Of a stretch of DNA of 64,000 nucleotides, positions 44,432-56,450 are shown piece by piece; the first letter of the stretch is position 1, and every line of letters starts with the position of its first letter. Source of the stretch: Cycas panzhihuaensis (lineage: Eukaryota; Cycadophyta); contig CM041465.1 in NCBI GenBank assembly GCA_023213395.1, forward strand, positions 129,649,741 through 129,713,740, written 5' to 3'. The translations under genes and the position numbers were made by a program. Below the pieces are notes generated by a model. It was not told the origin of the DNA. It worked only from the letters and a program-made list of their open reading frames with translations, and did not search any database.

Positions 44432-44756
44432 GTGGGATCTTTTTTGGATTTGATGAGTCGATGAAAAGTTGTAATGAACATGATGGTTAACAACAGCGTG
44501 AGATTTTCAAAAGATTTGATTAATATTAATCGGAAAGTGGCCATCATGCATAGTGGTAGTTGATAACGATGAAGATTATAGTTATGATTTGGTTGCAACA
44601 ACGGTTTGGACGTGACAACCTATACTTCAAATAATGATGGTTGTGTAAGATGAATAGGATAAAAGACAACTTTATTGAAGAGAACTAGTAGTGACAAAAA
44701 GTGGCAAACTAGGCCCAAAACAAGAAGCATCCAAAAATTGTAGTAGAAATTGTAGA
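44432..44756 (+). other. element D remnant with degenerate tandem units
   Basis: Following the 55-bp copy, words such as GAAAAGTTGTAATGAACATGATGG and GATCTTTTTTGGATTTG recur in altered form, suggesting two or three decayed tandem units of roughly 60 bp. The expected integrase core of D is absent. Confidence 0.4.
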
Positions 44757-45842
44757 ATGGAGGATAAAGAATGGTTGACTCAAGTTTAGGATCAAGTGAA
44801 AAATTGGATCTTGCAGAAGAAGCATTTGAGGAATCCCCAATCTACCTTGAGAGAGAGAAGAAAAGAAAAGGCAGCGAGAAGAGGCGACCTTGCTAGCCAA
44901 AAAACAAAAGTATAAAAAGTAGAAGGAGATAAGTAAAGAGGGAGGAAAATGAAAGGGAAGAAATTAAGAAAGAAAAGCAAAAGGAAAGAGAAAGCAGGGT
45001 ACTTATCAAAGAAGAGATTCTGGAAGAAGAATCTCAACAAGAACCACAATTAACTAAGGTTTTAAATGCAGAGGAAGAGAAGAAAAGAAAATAGAAATTA
45101 GCAGCAGAAAAAAGGAAAGAAGAAATAATAAGAATTTTAAACAGTCAACCAACTGAAGTTGATTTTGATTCTAATGAAGAATTTTTGGAGTAAGGAATAG
45201 ACCCCATGGAATGCAAACCACACAATGTGGCACATTGGAAAACTTCCTTTTTGGCAAAAGTCACTCGATAGTCAGTCATCGAATTGGAAACCTAGAATAA
45301 GCGCCCACTGCCTGATATATAGCGGATAGAAAAGGCAGAAGATCAATTGGTAGCTTGCGAAGCTAAATTAGAATTTTTGACAGAATTCATTATGCATTGG
45401 GTGGACGATATGTTAAGAGTAGAACATCAATTGAAGATTTTTTAGAACTGATTCATTAAACAGATTCCACTAGGGCTGGAAAATTTAATACATGAGCTAG
45501 GGGGTTGGATTTTGCAAAAACAACATGATGTTGCACCTGCCAATAAATATTGGACCATGATTACATCATTACAGAAGCAACTAGCCTTTGTTTAGCTAAT
45601 GAACAATGAATTGAAGGAGGAGATTGAAGAACTACATTCTAGAGAAAAGCCTACTATGGCCCAATTGAAAGCATTGCACGATGTAGGAATTTTGTATGAC
45701 CATTCTAGGAGTCATGGCATCTCTCTACCTAGTACTGTGTAATGACCTGATCCACAGCTTGTTCGACAAGAAATGACAAGAATTCAACAGTAGTCATAAG
45801 TTGAGTTTCAAAAATTTAAGGGGGCTGAAGAAGGGAATTTTG
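44757..45842 (+). pseudogene. Lys/Glu-rich coiled-coil-like decayed ORF, unknown
   Basis: From ATG 44757 a reading of about 360 codons can be followed with one or two frame shifts and about ten stops. MEDKEWLTQV is followed by a strongly charged part (KRQREEATLLAKKQKYKK, REEIKKEKQKERESRV, KEEILEEESQQEPQ) and then a less charged part with IEKAEDQLVACEAKLEF, IPLGLENLIHELGG, NELKEEIEELHSREKP and a final LHDVGILYDHSRSHG. Heptad-like charge spacing suggests a coiled coil. No zinc knuckle, protease or RT motif is present. It may be an accessory or gag-type ORF of a retrotransposon or an old host gene copy; I do not recognise it. Confidence 0.5.
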
Positions 45843-46469
45843 AAATTTTGTAGGAGTGAGGGCACTCATGGGAATAGTGATAAGGGAGATTTGTGTTGGG
45901 AAGTATGTCGGTTGCAATATAAACCAAAGGCCACGAAAAACAAGAATTAAAAGGAAAGATGGTTGCAACCAAGTAGTTGCAATGCTAGGCAGAAGGAGGG
46001 TGATTCAAATCATAGTCACATTGGCCTTAGTGAGAATAGTTTGAGTGACTGCAACAACAACATCAAACAATTGGAAGGAATTGCAACCATTCGTAGAACC
46101 GTAACTATTTCAGCACTCGACAGTTATAGAATAGGAATATAAGTATGTAATGGGTAGTCATAAATGGCATGGCGTGTGTGTGAGTACTGGTTGAATTCTA
46201 AGTAGTGCTATGCACCTGTACGAATTGTAATTAAGTTTTGCTGTATTGCATTAGTTGCAACCTTGTGTACTATTCTAGGTTCGCATCTGGTTGTCAAAGG
46301 GCCATATGCAACTCATCATTAATACAATGATCATGGTTTATGTTCACCTTGGTTGATTGTGTGCTGCCATTCTGTTTATTTGTAAGATTGTTGCGTAGTA
46401 GATATAGGCCGGCAAGCACACAGACACTAGGAAACTATAAAAATAGAAAACACAAGACACTAGTACCAA
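45843..46469. other. no gene recognised; possibly LTR-derived
   Basis: Contains repeated GTTGCAA words and an AATACAATGATCATGG segment that looks like an LTR polyadenylation region just upstream of gag fragment H. No repeat partner or primer site was found. Confidence 0.35.
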
Positions 46470-47482
46470 TGAGGAGCACATGAACGATACCAAAAGGGAT
46501 TATAGGAAAAACAAAGATCATCAACAACCAATCTTTCACCATAACGTTAAAAATCCTTGAATACTCCCTTGAAGGCAACATAGACTTTGATGAATGGTTA
46601 GCCAAAATTAGCAATTCCTTTGAAACTCTCCAAGTCTACAATGTTCAAGACTAGATAGATTTTGCCATTGGCACACTTGATGGGAACCATCTATCAATGG
46701 GCAACCTTATGGACAAGAGAAAATAAGAAAGTAGCTCAGTTCTCCAAGTTCATTGAAGCTTTCAAAGAACACACTGAAGAAAGATGGAATGATTCATAGG
46801 AAGTCTAGCTACGACACTGTTATCAAGATGACAAAACAACAAAACAATTCATTGAAGAATTTGAAATGCTACGACTCAAAGTAGTAACCAAATTGACTTA
46901 TGCCCTTACATATTACATCAATAACTAACAACCTGAAATCCAAGAGAGCATCCATAGATTTAGACCAAGTACAAGAGATGAAGCTGTTCAACTAGCAAGA
47001 CAAATAGAAGGAAAAAATCAACTCACAGTAGAGAAAGTTCGAAACCAACTCCTGAATATTTTGAAGGCTAGAATTCAAACCATCAAGACCAACCACTCAA
47101 GGATTTCCAACAAGAAACATAAATCAATCGACCTAATCAAACACTACATATTGCAGTTGTGAGATTGAAAGAGCAAAGGAGAGGGCCCTTGGCCTTTGCC
47201 ATACTTGCAAGAAACCATGGGGCAAAGGACACACTTGCATTGAAAGAAAGCTTTATTTTGTAGAAATAGAAGATGACGGCAATAAGGAACTCCAAGAAAG
47301 CGTTGAACAACCAAGATGAAGAATCAACCAGACTAGAATTGGATGTTGGAAGACCATAGATATCCTTTATAGCCATGCTACTAATCTAGAGACCAGATAC
47401 AATAAAATGTTTTGGATTCCTAAGAAAAGAAAACATAATAGCACTCATCAACTGAGGCAACACATACAATTTTGTTAACATC
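46470..47482 (+). pseudogene. gag-pro: Ty3/gypsy gag and protease fragment (element H)
   Basis: Readings in shifting frames give the gag core FDEWLAKISNSFETLQV, YQWATLWTRENKKVAQFSKF, FKEHTEERWNDS and KTTKQFIEEFEMLRLKVV. A gypsy-type knuckle follows (LCHTCKKPWGKGHTC, near 47190) and then IERKLYFVEIEDD. A retropepsin-like block ENIIALIN-x-GNTYNFVNI stands near 47430, where D-S-G has become N-stop-G. RT and integrase are missing; the fragment ends in a patchwork junction. Its knuckle spacing differs from D/I, so it is another gypsy lineage. Confidence 0.72.
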
Positions 47483-47640
47483 TGAGTTGCTCAAAGAGCC
47501 ACACTATGAATAGAGAACATAAAGGATTTAAGCTTAGATTTTATTAAATTTGCTCCACACTATTTGAGTTTCTCAAAGAGCCACACTATGAATAGAGGCC
47601 TTGTAAAGCTTGAAAAATTTTAGAGGCCTTGTTCACCTAG
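47483..47640. other. patchwork junction with partial direct repeat
   Basis: About 33 bp (TGAGTT-CTCAAAGAGCCACAC...) at 47483-47515 recurs at 47564-47596, and AGAGGCCTTGT occurs twice nearby (47595, 47621). This looks like copied filler at a breakpoint between fragment H and a copia gag fragment. Confidence 0.55.
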
Positions 47641-47964
47641 AAAAATGAAGCAAAAATTGTGTTATTGAAACCAAGCTTTATCAAATTTATTCGAGAGGGG
47701 ACAATCTATTTTTGACTTTATCATCAGGGTAACCAAAATCAAAGACAACTTGGCTTTAGTTGGAGAAACTATTTCTGATACCAAACTTGTTCATCTAATC
47801 CTTAATAAGTTGCCAAAAATCTTTGATAATTTGGTTAATACCCTTACTGTTGGAGGACTAGCCTCCAATATGTCATTTGATACTCTTTGTGGACATTTAC
47901 TACAACAGGAACAAAGGCTAAAAAGATATGAAGAGGAGACAAAAATCAAAGAAGCATTTATATT
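47641..47964 (+). pseudogene. gag: copia gag fragment (UBN2-type), host of element I
   Basis: The reading from 47750 is open for about 70 codons of gag: VTKIKDNLALVGETISDTKL, HLILNKLPKIFDNLVNTLT, LLQQEQRLKRYEEET and KIKEAF, closely parallel to G (60900-61140). It stops abruptly at the terminal TGTA of the element I LTR, so I (or its complex) inserted here or a rearrangement joined them. The matching downstream part was not found on the right of I. Confidence 0.78.
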
Positions 47965-48450
47965 TGTAGCAATCTTACATAATTCTTTTAAGAAATTTTA
48001 CAAAAATAGACAAAATATCCACCAAATGCACTTGCAAAATATTCAATCAAGAGAGCAATAATACAAATCTACTTGAATACTTCTAGCATACAAATATAAA
48101 GTGGTATGAAATTAATATAAACTGAATGGATACGAGATTACCAAATGACTCTGCAAATCTTGTTGATAATAAATCCCTCTTCAAGGTGAGGTTCACTCCA
48201 CAATGCTTCCAAAAGGGCTGAAAATATGGCATTCCAAGACTTCTTTGTTGATGCCCAAATGAGGCCACAAATCCCCCTTAAATAGGTGTCCAAAAGATGC
48301 TAATAGATGTCAGCCAGAAAAGGGGTATAAACTTGCTTAAAACTAAGATTGGAAGTTGGCCAAAACTTCTCCAAAAACTAGCAGGTTGAAAACTTTAAAC
48401 TATCATAACTTTTGTTACAGATGTTGAAATTAACTTTCGTCTAAACCGTT
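47965..48450 (-). repeat. truncated 3' LTR of element I
   Basis: About 486 bp matching 57851-58335 of the right LTR, with many differences. The portion corresponding to 58336-58689 is missing and joined directly to protease sequence. Confidence 0.78.
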
Positions 48451-49077
48451 GGATATTGTGAGCTATGTTCCGAAGTATCTTTTCCATACGTTGAGATGAT
48501 ACTAGTTGTGTTGGAGGGATGAGCCTGTAGCTTATACTTATGTCCCTTTTGGTGAAAACACATAAGTTGCGTTCGGTAATTGGTAACAGTGTTTCCCAAG
48601 GTTTGTAGCCATTGTACTCCTAGAACCATGTCGACACTTCCGATAGGCATGGCAAACATGCAAGTTGTGGTTGAGTATTCTGCAATGCGTAAGCTTACTT
48701 GCTCGCAATAACCAACACAAGGCATGGCCCTACCATCTGTTATTGCCACTTGGAATATATTGAGTGGCTTTACTGTGAGACCTAACTTTTTTGCGGTAGA
48801 GCGATTTATGAAATTGTGTACCACATCTATCCACCAAAATGGAAACCTCAGCATTTTTTATTAACCCTAGAAATCTCAACGTCTATGGTGTGTGCATCTC
48901 CCAATGATGGCTTGAAGTGGTATCTGGACGTTGTTTGAGTTTGTATTCAATAGCTCCTCTATCTGGGCTTCGTCTTCTTGGGCTAGTGCTTCCTCTTCTA
49001 TAATTTCTTCCTCAGTTTCGTCAAGGAGTGGCTCTTCGTCATTATTCATCATAAACATCTTCTTAGGAGGGCATCTA
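48451..49077 (-). pseudogene. gag-pro: gypsy gag end and protease (element I)
   Basis: Leftwards from 49077: knuckle end and RCPPKKMFMMNNDEEP, an acidic linker (EEEIIEEEALAQEDE), VQIPLQAI, then protease VHNFINRSTAKKLGL and TTCMFAMPIGSVDMVLGVQWLQTLGN, open over 137 codons (48854-48441). The catalytic D-S-G lies where the reading is WIDVVHNF, so the active site seems altered. The same order and spacing occur in D (30200-30680). Confidence 0.82.
49073..49077. repeat. target site duplication of element J (left)
   Basis: ATCTA before the J LTR, repeated at 56818-56822. Confidence 0.94.
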
Positions 49078-49443
49078 TGTGACAATGTTAATGTCACATG
49101 GTCATTTCATGAAGTTAGAATTAGATAAAGTCACTTTTATGTTTATAACTTTAGGATAAGGTGACTATGCCTAAGTCACTTAAGTGAAATGACATAAAGT
49201 TCATTTCATTGTAATTTCATGTAATCTCATTTGAATGTCATTGGGAGGGAAAACTCAAATTCCAAACCCTAATGAGCATCCTCATTATATAAGCTGAAAT
49301 TACATGGAGAGTGATCATATTCTACACTTCTCCTCTTTGAGCTCAAGCTATTAGCATTCTCTTGTTGAGTACATTGTGCTTGCCTCCACTATTTGCCATT
49401 GTGTAGTGTTAGTGCACTAGATCCCTAGATCCATTCCTCAACA
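49078..49443 (+). repeat. 5' LTR of element J
   Basis: 366 bp, TGTGACA...TCAACA. The tip forms an inverted repeat TGTGACA-7 bp-TGTCACA. A TATATAAGC promoter-like box lies at about 49288. Confidence 0.95.
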
Positions 49444-49445
49444 AG

Positions 49446-49458
49446 TGGTATCCGAGCC
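49446..49458 (+). promoter_or_regulatory. primer binding site of element J
   Basis: TGGTATCCGAGCC begins three bases after the LTR end. It is a variant of the tRNA-Met site. Confidence 0.85.
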
Positions 49459-51533
49459 ATTGGGTGGATCCTAGTGCCACACTCACTTGCAAGGAGATTG
49501 CAAGCTATATTCTCCTCTTCTTCACCATTCATGTGAAGTGAAGAGTTGAGGATTTTTTAAAAATCCATTTTTAAAGCTCTTTTATAGCAGATTTTTAGTA
49601 CAAAATTATATGTTGTTGTACTATCTTATTTCTGCAGATAAGAAGAAGGAGTGTGGCTGCTTAAAAGCAACCTATTTGCAGGCCTAAAGGAGCACAGAAT
49701 TGCTCACCGATAGCAATTATCAACCATCTTTTGAGCCTCAACCGGCATTTTGGTCTATTTTGGCCATTTTTGCAAAGAAAAGTCGATTTCAAGGTTGCAG
49801 AAGAAGAAATCGGTGACTCTCCGATTAGAGGCAGGTTTTAAAGTATAAAATCAAACCGCACGGACGCGGTACGGACTGTACGGATTTCGTGACGGCTGAC
49901 GGCCAAAAATCAAAGTGCCAGAATCGCACGAAATTTCACCAAGAGGGTGCGTCTTGGCATCCTAAGCACTTTTGTCTCTTGGAGCGGCGTGAGATTTTGA
50001 GTTTAAAGGGTCAAATGACTGCTTTTGCAGTCATTTTCAAATTTAAAATCTCGGATCTACAAAAATCTGAGGAGTTTTTCCTATTGTAATACATGTTTTT
50101 GGATCTCCTCGTCCCGATCTATCATTTGGGACAAGTCTCACATGAATCCGACGCCCGCTTGAAAAGTTATGACAATTTTTAGGTTTTCTAGTACATTTTG
50201 GTCATGAGTTAAAGCTGGCTTTTTGCCTGTTTTTTGACAAGATTTTTCAAAATTTTTGTATATTTGGAAAGTGCGGTGAAGGCTAGCAAATCTGGAAATT
50301 TTAATTTTTCAAAAATTTTTGAAATTTGTGCCATATAGCATGATGATGGGCAGATGCAGTCTGTAACAAATGAGACTTAGTTTGCTGAAAATTTGAATTT
50401 TCAGTGTACCTTGTATTTCTCAAATTTTTAGTTTTTTTTTTTCCCTTCTTTAAAAAAAAAAAAAAAAAAAATTATTGTATGTAAAAGGGGTTTTTTAAAG
50501 ACATTTATAGCCTTTGTGGCTTTTAGAGGCCTATTTTGGCCCTTTTGTAAAAAGAACAAGGTACTTAAATCCTTTGTAAAGCCAATCATCTGGATCGGAG
50601 CAATATCCGATGATTTGGCTCATCATGTGTATGATTTTAATGGTTGCATGCACTTGGAGACTTCATTGAGTGCCACTTGGGCACATAGAGTGCCATTTGG
50701 GCACTAGGTGGACACGGCAACAACACTTAAGTGGAGCATTTACATTCATTTACATTCGGCCATTATTTTTACATGACATTCGAGAACAAGAGCACTTTCC
50801 TTAAAATCAACTCATCTCGACGACTTTATACTTGATTCTTGACTTGTGCGCATACCGCCTTGGTTGAAATAGACCAAGGTTGGTCAAGTCCAGGCCCTAA
50901 GGGAGGTGTGAGTTTCATCGGGTCCGGTCATAACCCAGGTATAGTGGTGGAGGGACGGGTTAGCCATACCTACGGCCCAATCGGGGATTATCCCGATAAC
51001 CATCCGGAAAACCGAAAACCCTTAATCAAGATAATTAATTTACCGGGCCAATATCCGTCATAGTGGGACATGCACGCATTTCTCTTGGAGAGTATATCGC
51101 TCATTGGTGAACTGGGTGAGGACCAAGAAGCACTGGCTCCACGTTTACTTGGATTTCATCACCAAGGAGCGGTGCGGTATCGGGTGAAGGCCATTAACTT
51201 CACGATACTAGAAGCCCCTTAGGCATCGACACCTCACCTACTTTGGATACAAGTTAGAGGTTTGGGTTTGTTACACATCCTACATCACTTTGGTTTTCAG
51301 TTGTGTGCACCCACATGCCGGCTTCTATATAGGCCTTCTCACTTATCTTGATTAGATCACTTACATCACATACTTATTTGTGATCTCTTTGCTTCCACAT
51401 CTTACATTGCATTACTTCATTATTCCTGCTCGTCGGTAGACTGTCACAAGTGTCGGTGACTCCACCTTCTTCTACTTAGTGCATTTTCATACACATTTAT
51501 ATACATCACTCTTATTCATCTTTTCACACCACC
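49459..51533 (+). other. long untranslated leader of element J
   Basis: No gene is seen in 2.1 kb. It includes an interrupted A run (50452-50470) and a GC-richer part (50880-51240) with several dyad words such as ATCGGGGATTATCCCGAT (50980). Leaders of similar length occur in B. Confidence 0.65.
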
Positions 51534-52480
51534 ATGTCGACCAGCTTCAAGCTGAATGTGAACTGTATGCTAAAAGGGAAGGAGAATTGGGATCTATGGT
51601 TCACGGAGTTAAGAACGCAGCCAAGTATGAGGGACTCGGCCGGACCACTTGGAGCGAACCCCGATAGTACCGCAACCGACACCACACCGCAGAGTGGTGG
51701 CACACCCCAGCTCCTCCTCGCTCATAATCCGCAACGGCGGCGGTGGATCATTGAAGACCAGAAGATCGGGCAGGGGATCCCGCTAGTTACAGATTACTCC
51801 TTGCACAACCCGATCGATGACACGCAAGACGACATCGCCTTTCAAGGTCCTCAAGTCCTCAAAAGAAACTTTGATACTCGATCGACTTGGAGTTTGTTCA
51901 TATGGTATTGAAGATGAACAAAATGCGAATGCGTAAAGGGCGAGCACATGAAACCATCAATGCTCTTCGCCCCATTAAATGTGCCATTGATAGGGATTTT
52001 AAGACCCAATGCATAACTTGGGCCTTCCTAATTCAATCCATCTACATGTTCCCGATTATAAGAACTCGCTAGGAAATCTTGGTCATCCGCACATCAAGAC
52101 CCTCAACTTCAAGCATTAGCCGAGAAGTTTATTGAACATGACCAGACCTTCACTACTAGCTTCCCACTTTGATTCAACTCCTAATGCGACCTTTGAAGTT
52201 GACATGGACGAGGAAGTATACTACACCAAGCAAAGAAGGTCAATCTTCACGGAGGAAGAAGAGGTCATGGAAGAGGCAGGGAAAGCAACAGGACAACCAC
52301 ATAGGCAACAACAAGGTCGTGACAAAATAGTAGTCAAAAGGCATCAATCGAGATGCCAAACAACAATGCTCCCACGTGTCAAAGGTGTAACAGAAAGGAC
52401 ACCTTGCAAAAGATTGCCGCATTGACTACAATGATTGCCTCGTCATCAACAACAACAACATCAAGCCCACAATGTTGATG
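51534..52480 (+). pseudogene. gag: copia gag (element J)
   Basis: From ATG 51534 the reading gives MSTSFKLNVNCMLKGKENWDLWFTELR, typical of gag that begins with a substrate-like N-terminus. It is open to 51911, then shifts frame to MRKGRAHETINALRPIKCAI. A knuckle-like CQRCNRK is interrupted by a one-base loss near 52400 before the expected H and C (ending around CRIDYNDC). The product is therefore truncated before its RNA-binding motif. Confidence 0.75.
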
Positions 52481-55400
52481 AGAGTCATGATGACTTATTT
52501 GCGGAGCAAATCTCATTGAGGCACGTATTCAACAAAGCAGGAAGCATCCACTTCATCTATTGCTTCCGGACCTAAGAGGTACATCGAGGCACACCGTGGC
52601 ACGACCATTTGTCGCCTTGATTCGCCACTACCTCGACCACTTGATGTGCAAATGCCGCATCGGCATCATCATCGATCGGGTTATGGACACAGAGCTACCC
52701 AAAGACATGACTTGTCACCGAGACTTCTTTCGAGGATTTTGATTCGAGAGGTCACCGGAGTAGTACACATGGTCGATAAGTCGACACAACTGCTCAAGGC
52801 ATGGGCTCTATATGCCTCAAGCTCCTGTGCCCGCCTAATTTTACTTTAAAAGATGTCTTGTATATTCCCCATCTCAAACAAAACCTTCATCGTTATCCAC
52901 ACTTGTCTCCGTGGATTCGACACGAGTGTCACAACTAATAATCAAGTTCTTAGTGTTATTCATCCGCCTTCATGTTACGTGGTAATGACTGGAAACTTGA
53001 AGGTAAGCTATTTAGATTGACTGGAACCACATTGTCTTCTTCCGCATACCAAGTTGTTGCCCCCATATGTGTCGTGGAAGAACTTGCATATAATGTCACA
53101 TTGACTCATTCCAAGTCGTCCCTAGAAGCTCTTTGGCATGCTCGCATGGGGCACGTCAAACTTGATCGGCTTAAGGAAATCTCTCATTCTACTCGTGTCT
53201 ACCTGCATTTTCCTCTAAGCCATTCAAATGTGAAGCTTGCATTATTGCCAAATCCTACGTATACCATTTCCCGAGTCAATGGAAAGCCACCAACCTCTTG
53301 AATTAGTACACTCGAGACATTTGTGGGCCTATGCCTATCCCTTCTCTCACGGGGAAGAGGTACTATATTACATTTATTGATGACTTCACCGAAAGGTATG
53401 GGTGACCTTTCTCAAATCAAAAGATGAAGCATTCACGATTCAAGGCATTCAAGGCTCTCACGGAGAAGGAATCGGATATCAATCAAGTGTCTCAGATCGA
53501 CAATGGTGGCGAATACACTTCAAATGAATTCAAGACTTCTTGTGTCGAGGGATCAAGCATCAAACAACTATTGCGGTACCCTCGGTGAGAATGGAGTTCT
53601 TTGAAAGGGCAAATAGTACCATAATGACTATGGCACGGGCTATGCTTGTCTCCTAGCATGTGCCTGCATATCTTTGGGCAAGCTATTTATACCGCAATCA
53701 TCTTGCATGAACAACATAAGTCCATCAAAGCTCGGCCTGCTCCAAATGAGCGATGGTGACGGACCCCTCACCGTCCATCACTTCAAAATTTTTGGCTCTA
53801 CTTGTTATGCTCACATTCTTGATGAGCATAGAAATAAGCTCCAACCGCGAGCTTTAAAGGGCATCTTTGTTGGGTACCCCATGAACAAGAAAGGGTACAA
53901 GGTCTTCATTCCAACATTAAAGAAGATCATTATCACTAGAGATGTGGTGTTTATGCGAGACAGAGGATCAACTACTTCAACTTGATTCTAAAGCACCATC
54001 TCATAGATACAACGATGTCCAGGAATATGATGTACAGATTCCAACATTTGGGGAGACATCAAGAAATACTCAAAATTTTGAATCGACAATAGAGCCGGAG
54101 GACACTATCCTTGACTCGGATCCGTATGCTAATGTGCGCCAACCCGGCGCCATCTTGGGAGAATAGCCAGGGAATCACCACGTCGAGCATCAAAAGGAAA
54201 AGGAGTTGCGGAAGAACCACCTTCACCACCTTGGGTTGTAGGGCCGTCTTCTCCAACAATGTCATCAACCTCCGGACCATACATCTCCCATGATCCTTTT
54301 CAGGATCAAAATGAAGACTAGGATGTTGTGGAAATGAAAACCTCATTCCCAACCAAAGGTTTTCGAGAAGCCTACCGCTTGCACAAAGACTTGAGATCTG
54401 ATGAGGTAGGCAAAACTGGCACTCGAAGCAGTGCCTACAGAGCAAGGGAGCAAACATCACTTCCCATAGAGCTTGAACCACAGAATCGCACCTTGCTTCA
54501 AATGACGAGCCTCTATCATACCAAGAAGTCATGAAACACAGCTTTGGAGAAATGCCATGAATGAGGAATACCAATCCTTGATCAAGAACGGTACATGGGA
54601 GCTCGTTGATCTGCCTTTGGGAAGGAAGGTAGTCAAAAACAAATGGGTGTTCAAAAATAAATACAGATCAGATGGCACCCTTGAAAAACACAAGGCGAGG
54701 CTGGTTGCAAAAGGATTCACCCAAAGGGAAGGCATCGACTACGTAAGTCTTCGCACCAACTACCAAATGGCCCACAATCGAGCACTTGTGGCCTTGGTCG
54801 CTCAACAGGTTGGAAAATCCACCAACTCGATGTGAAAACCGCTTTTCTCAATGGAGATTTGGAAGAAGAAATCTACATGACACTGAAGGCTTTGAGATAG
54901 CAGAGACGGGAGGCGAGAAAGTGTGTAGACGAAAAAGTCGTTATATGGCCTAAAACAAGCCCTCGCTTGGTCCACCAAGTTGTTCTACAAGATGACGCAA
55001 CTTGGATATGAGGTTTGTGACTATCAAGACGTTGATGCAACTTTGTTTATTAAGAGAGAAAAGGCAAAGTCACATATCTCACGATCTTTGTGGACGACAT
55101 CGATAGCGGAAATAGTGAGCGGGATATCGCCAAATTAAAGATGGACTTGTCAAAATCCTTGAATCGACCTCGGACTAATGAGATATTACTTGGGAATTGA
55201 GGTAACTCAATGCAATGGAAAAATCTTTCTCTCCCAAGGAAAATATATCAACGATCTTCTAATCAAGTTCGGATTAGAAGATGCCGTAACGATGTATACT
55301 CCAATGGAGCCTAATGCCAAACTTTCCGATGAAGACACTCGAGGCGGATGCAACACTCTATCGGCAACTTGTAGGTAGCCTCATTTATGATACCAACACA

Positions 55401-55990
55401 AGGCCAGATATTGCCCATGCCGTTGGTATTCTTGCCCGTCACATGACAACTCCAAAGCGTAACCATTGGCAAGCAAAGAATACAGTGTTGAAGTACCTAA
55501 AGACGACCGGCAAACTTGGTTTGTTGTATGAGCACAACAATGATTTCGGACTTACAAAGATACGGACTCGGATTTTGCGGTGACAAAAATACAGGAAGAT
55601 CAACGTCCGGGTACATCACATTTCTTGAATGACCCAATTTCATGGCGGTCAAGGCGAGAAAATCATCGCAGATTCTCATCTGAAGCCGAATACATACCGC
55701 TCGAGGCTAGCAAGGAGGTGATATGGCCAAAATTATTACATCGTGGATATCACCCGGATAGGTCCAACGAGCTTACATGTGGACAATCGACAAGAATCCA
55801 CATGGCCAAGAATCTGCTTTTTCATGATCGTACAAAGCACATTTGTACAAAAGTCCACAGGATCCGGAACCGGTCCATGACCAGACAATACAATTGGAAC
55901 ACTGCCCCACAGCAGATCAAGTGGCTGATATCTTCACCAAACCGCTGCAAAGGGTGAAGTTTGAACAGCCCGAAAGACTCGGCCTTAGGG
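52481..55990 (+). pseudogene. pol: copia protease, integrase, RT and RNase H (element J)
   Basis: Fragments in changing frames show NDWKLEGKLFRLTG and LEALWHARMGHVKLDRL (pre-integrase, 53100-53175), integrase traces (IDDFTERYG near 53380; DNGGEYTSNEF near 53500), FGSTCYAHILDEHRNKL (53791), and RT start (ELVDLPLGRKVVKNKWVFKNKYRSDGTLEKHKARLVAKGFTQREG within 54557-54740). Then LDVKTAFLNGDLEEEIYM, a decayed FVDDI near 55090, MRYYLGIEVTQ (55178), YRQLVGSLIYDTNTRPDIAHAVG (55350) and RNase H (SSEAEYIPLEASKEVIW; FHDRTKHI). At least ten single-base shifts separate them. The protease D-S-G motif was not found. Confidence 0.85.
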
Positions 55991-56440
55991 CCTCCATCTC
56001 CAACTGATTGGAGGAGATGGTACACAGGACCAACATACTCTATGCCATTCGTGAAAACCCCTTGTGGGCGGAAGGATTAGAGTAAGTCTCGCCTCTCCCA
56101 TTCGTGAAAACCCTCATGGGCGCGAAAGGAGTTGGGTTGTACTTGTTTCAAAATCGGAACCTATGAAAACTCGAATCGGCATGGGGGATGACGAAACGGT
56201 ATATGGAGACTCGGATCAAGTCGCACAACCAACTTGTACTGCTTGGCTATCTCGCTACACTCAAAGAGCCGTCGAGCCACTTCATAGAATAGGAAGTCAA
56301 GTCCGTGGGTTTTTATTCCCCCGAGGGTTTTCCCACAAAAGTGTCTTGTAGGTTGTAGATTTTTTTTCTCAATGTAATAATGAGGCTATAATGAAGACCT
56401 CATAGATTAGAATAGGATAAAGGAAAATGACCTTACGCCA
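55991..56440 (+). other. 3' untranslated part of element J
   Basis: Contains a short direct repeat, CCATTCGTGAAAACCC, at 56045 and 56098, followed each time by a GTGGGCG/ATGGGCG word. No gene seen. Confidence 0.6.
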
Positions 56441-56450
56441 TTAAGGGGAT
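56441..56450 (+). promoter_or_regulatory. polypurine tract of element J
   Basis: TTAAGGGGAT directly before the 3' LTR. Confidence 0.75.

Noticed and set aside
49078-49100. LTR tip inverted repeat of J as a rho-independent terminator or MITE end
   Set aside because: It is present in both LTRs at the terminal position and is part of the retroelement; no bacterial context.
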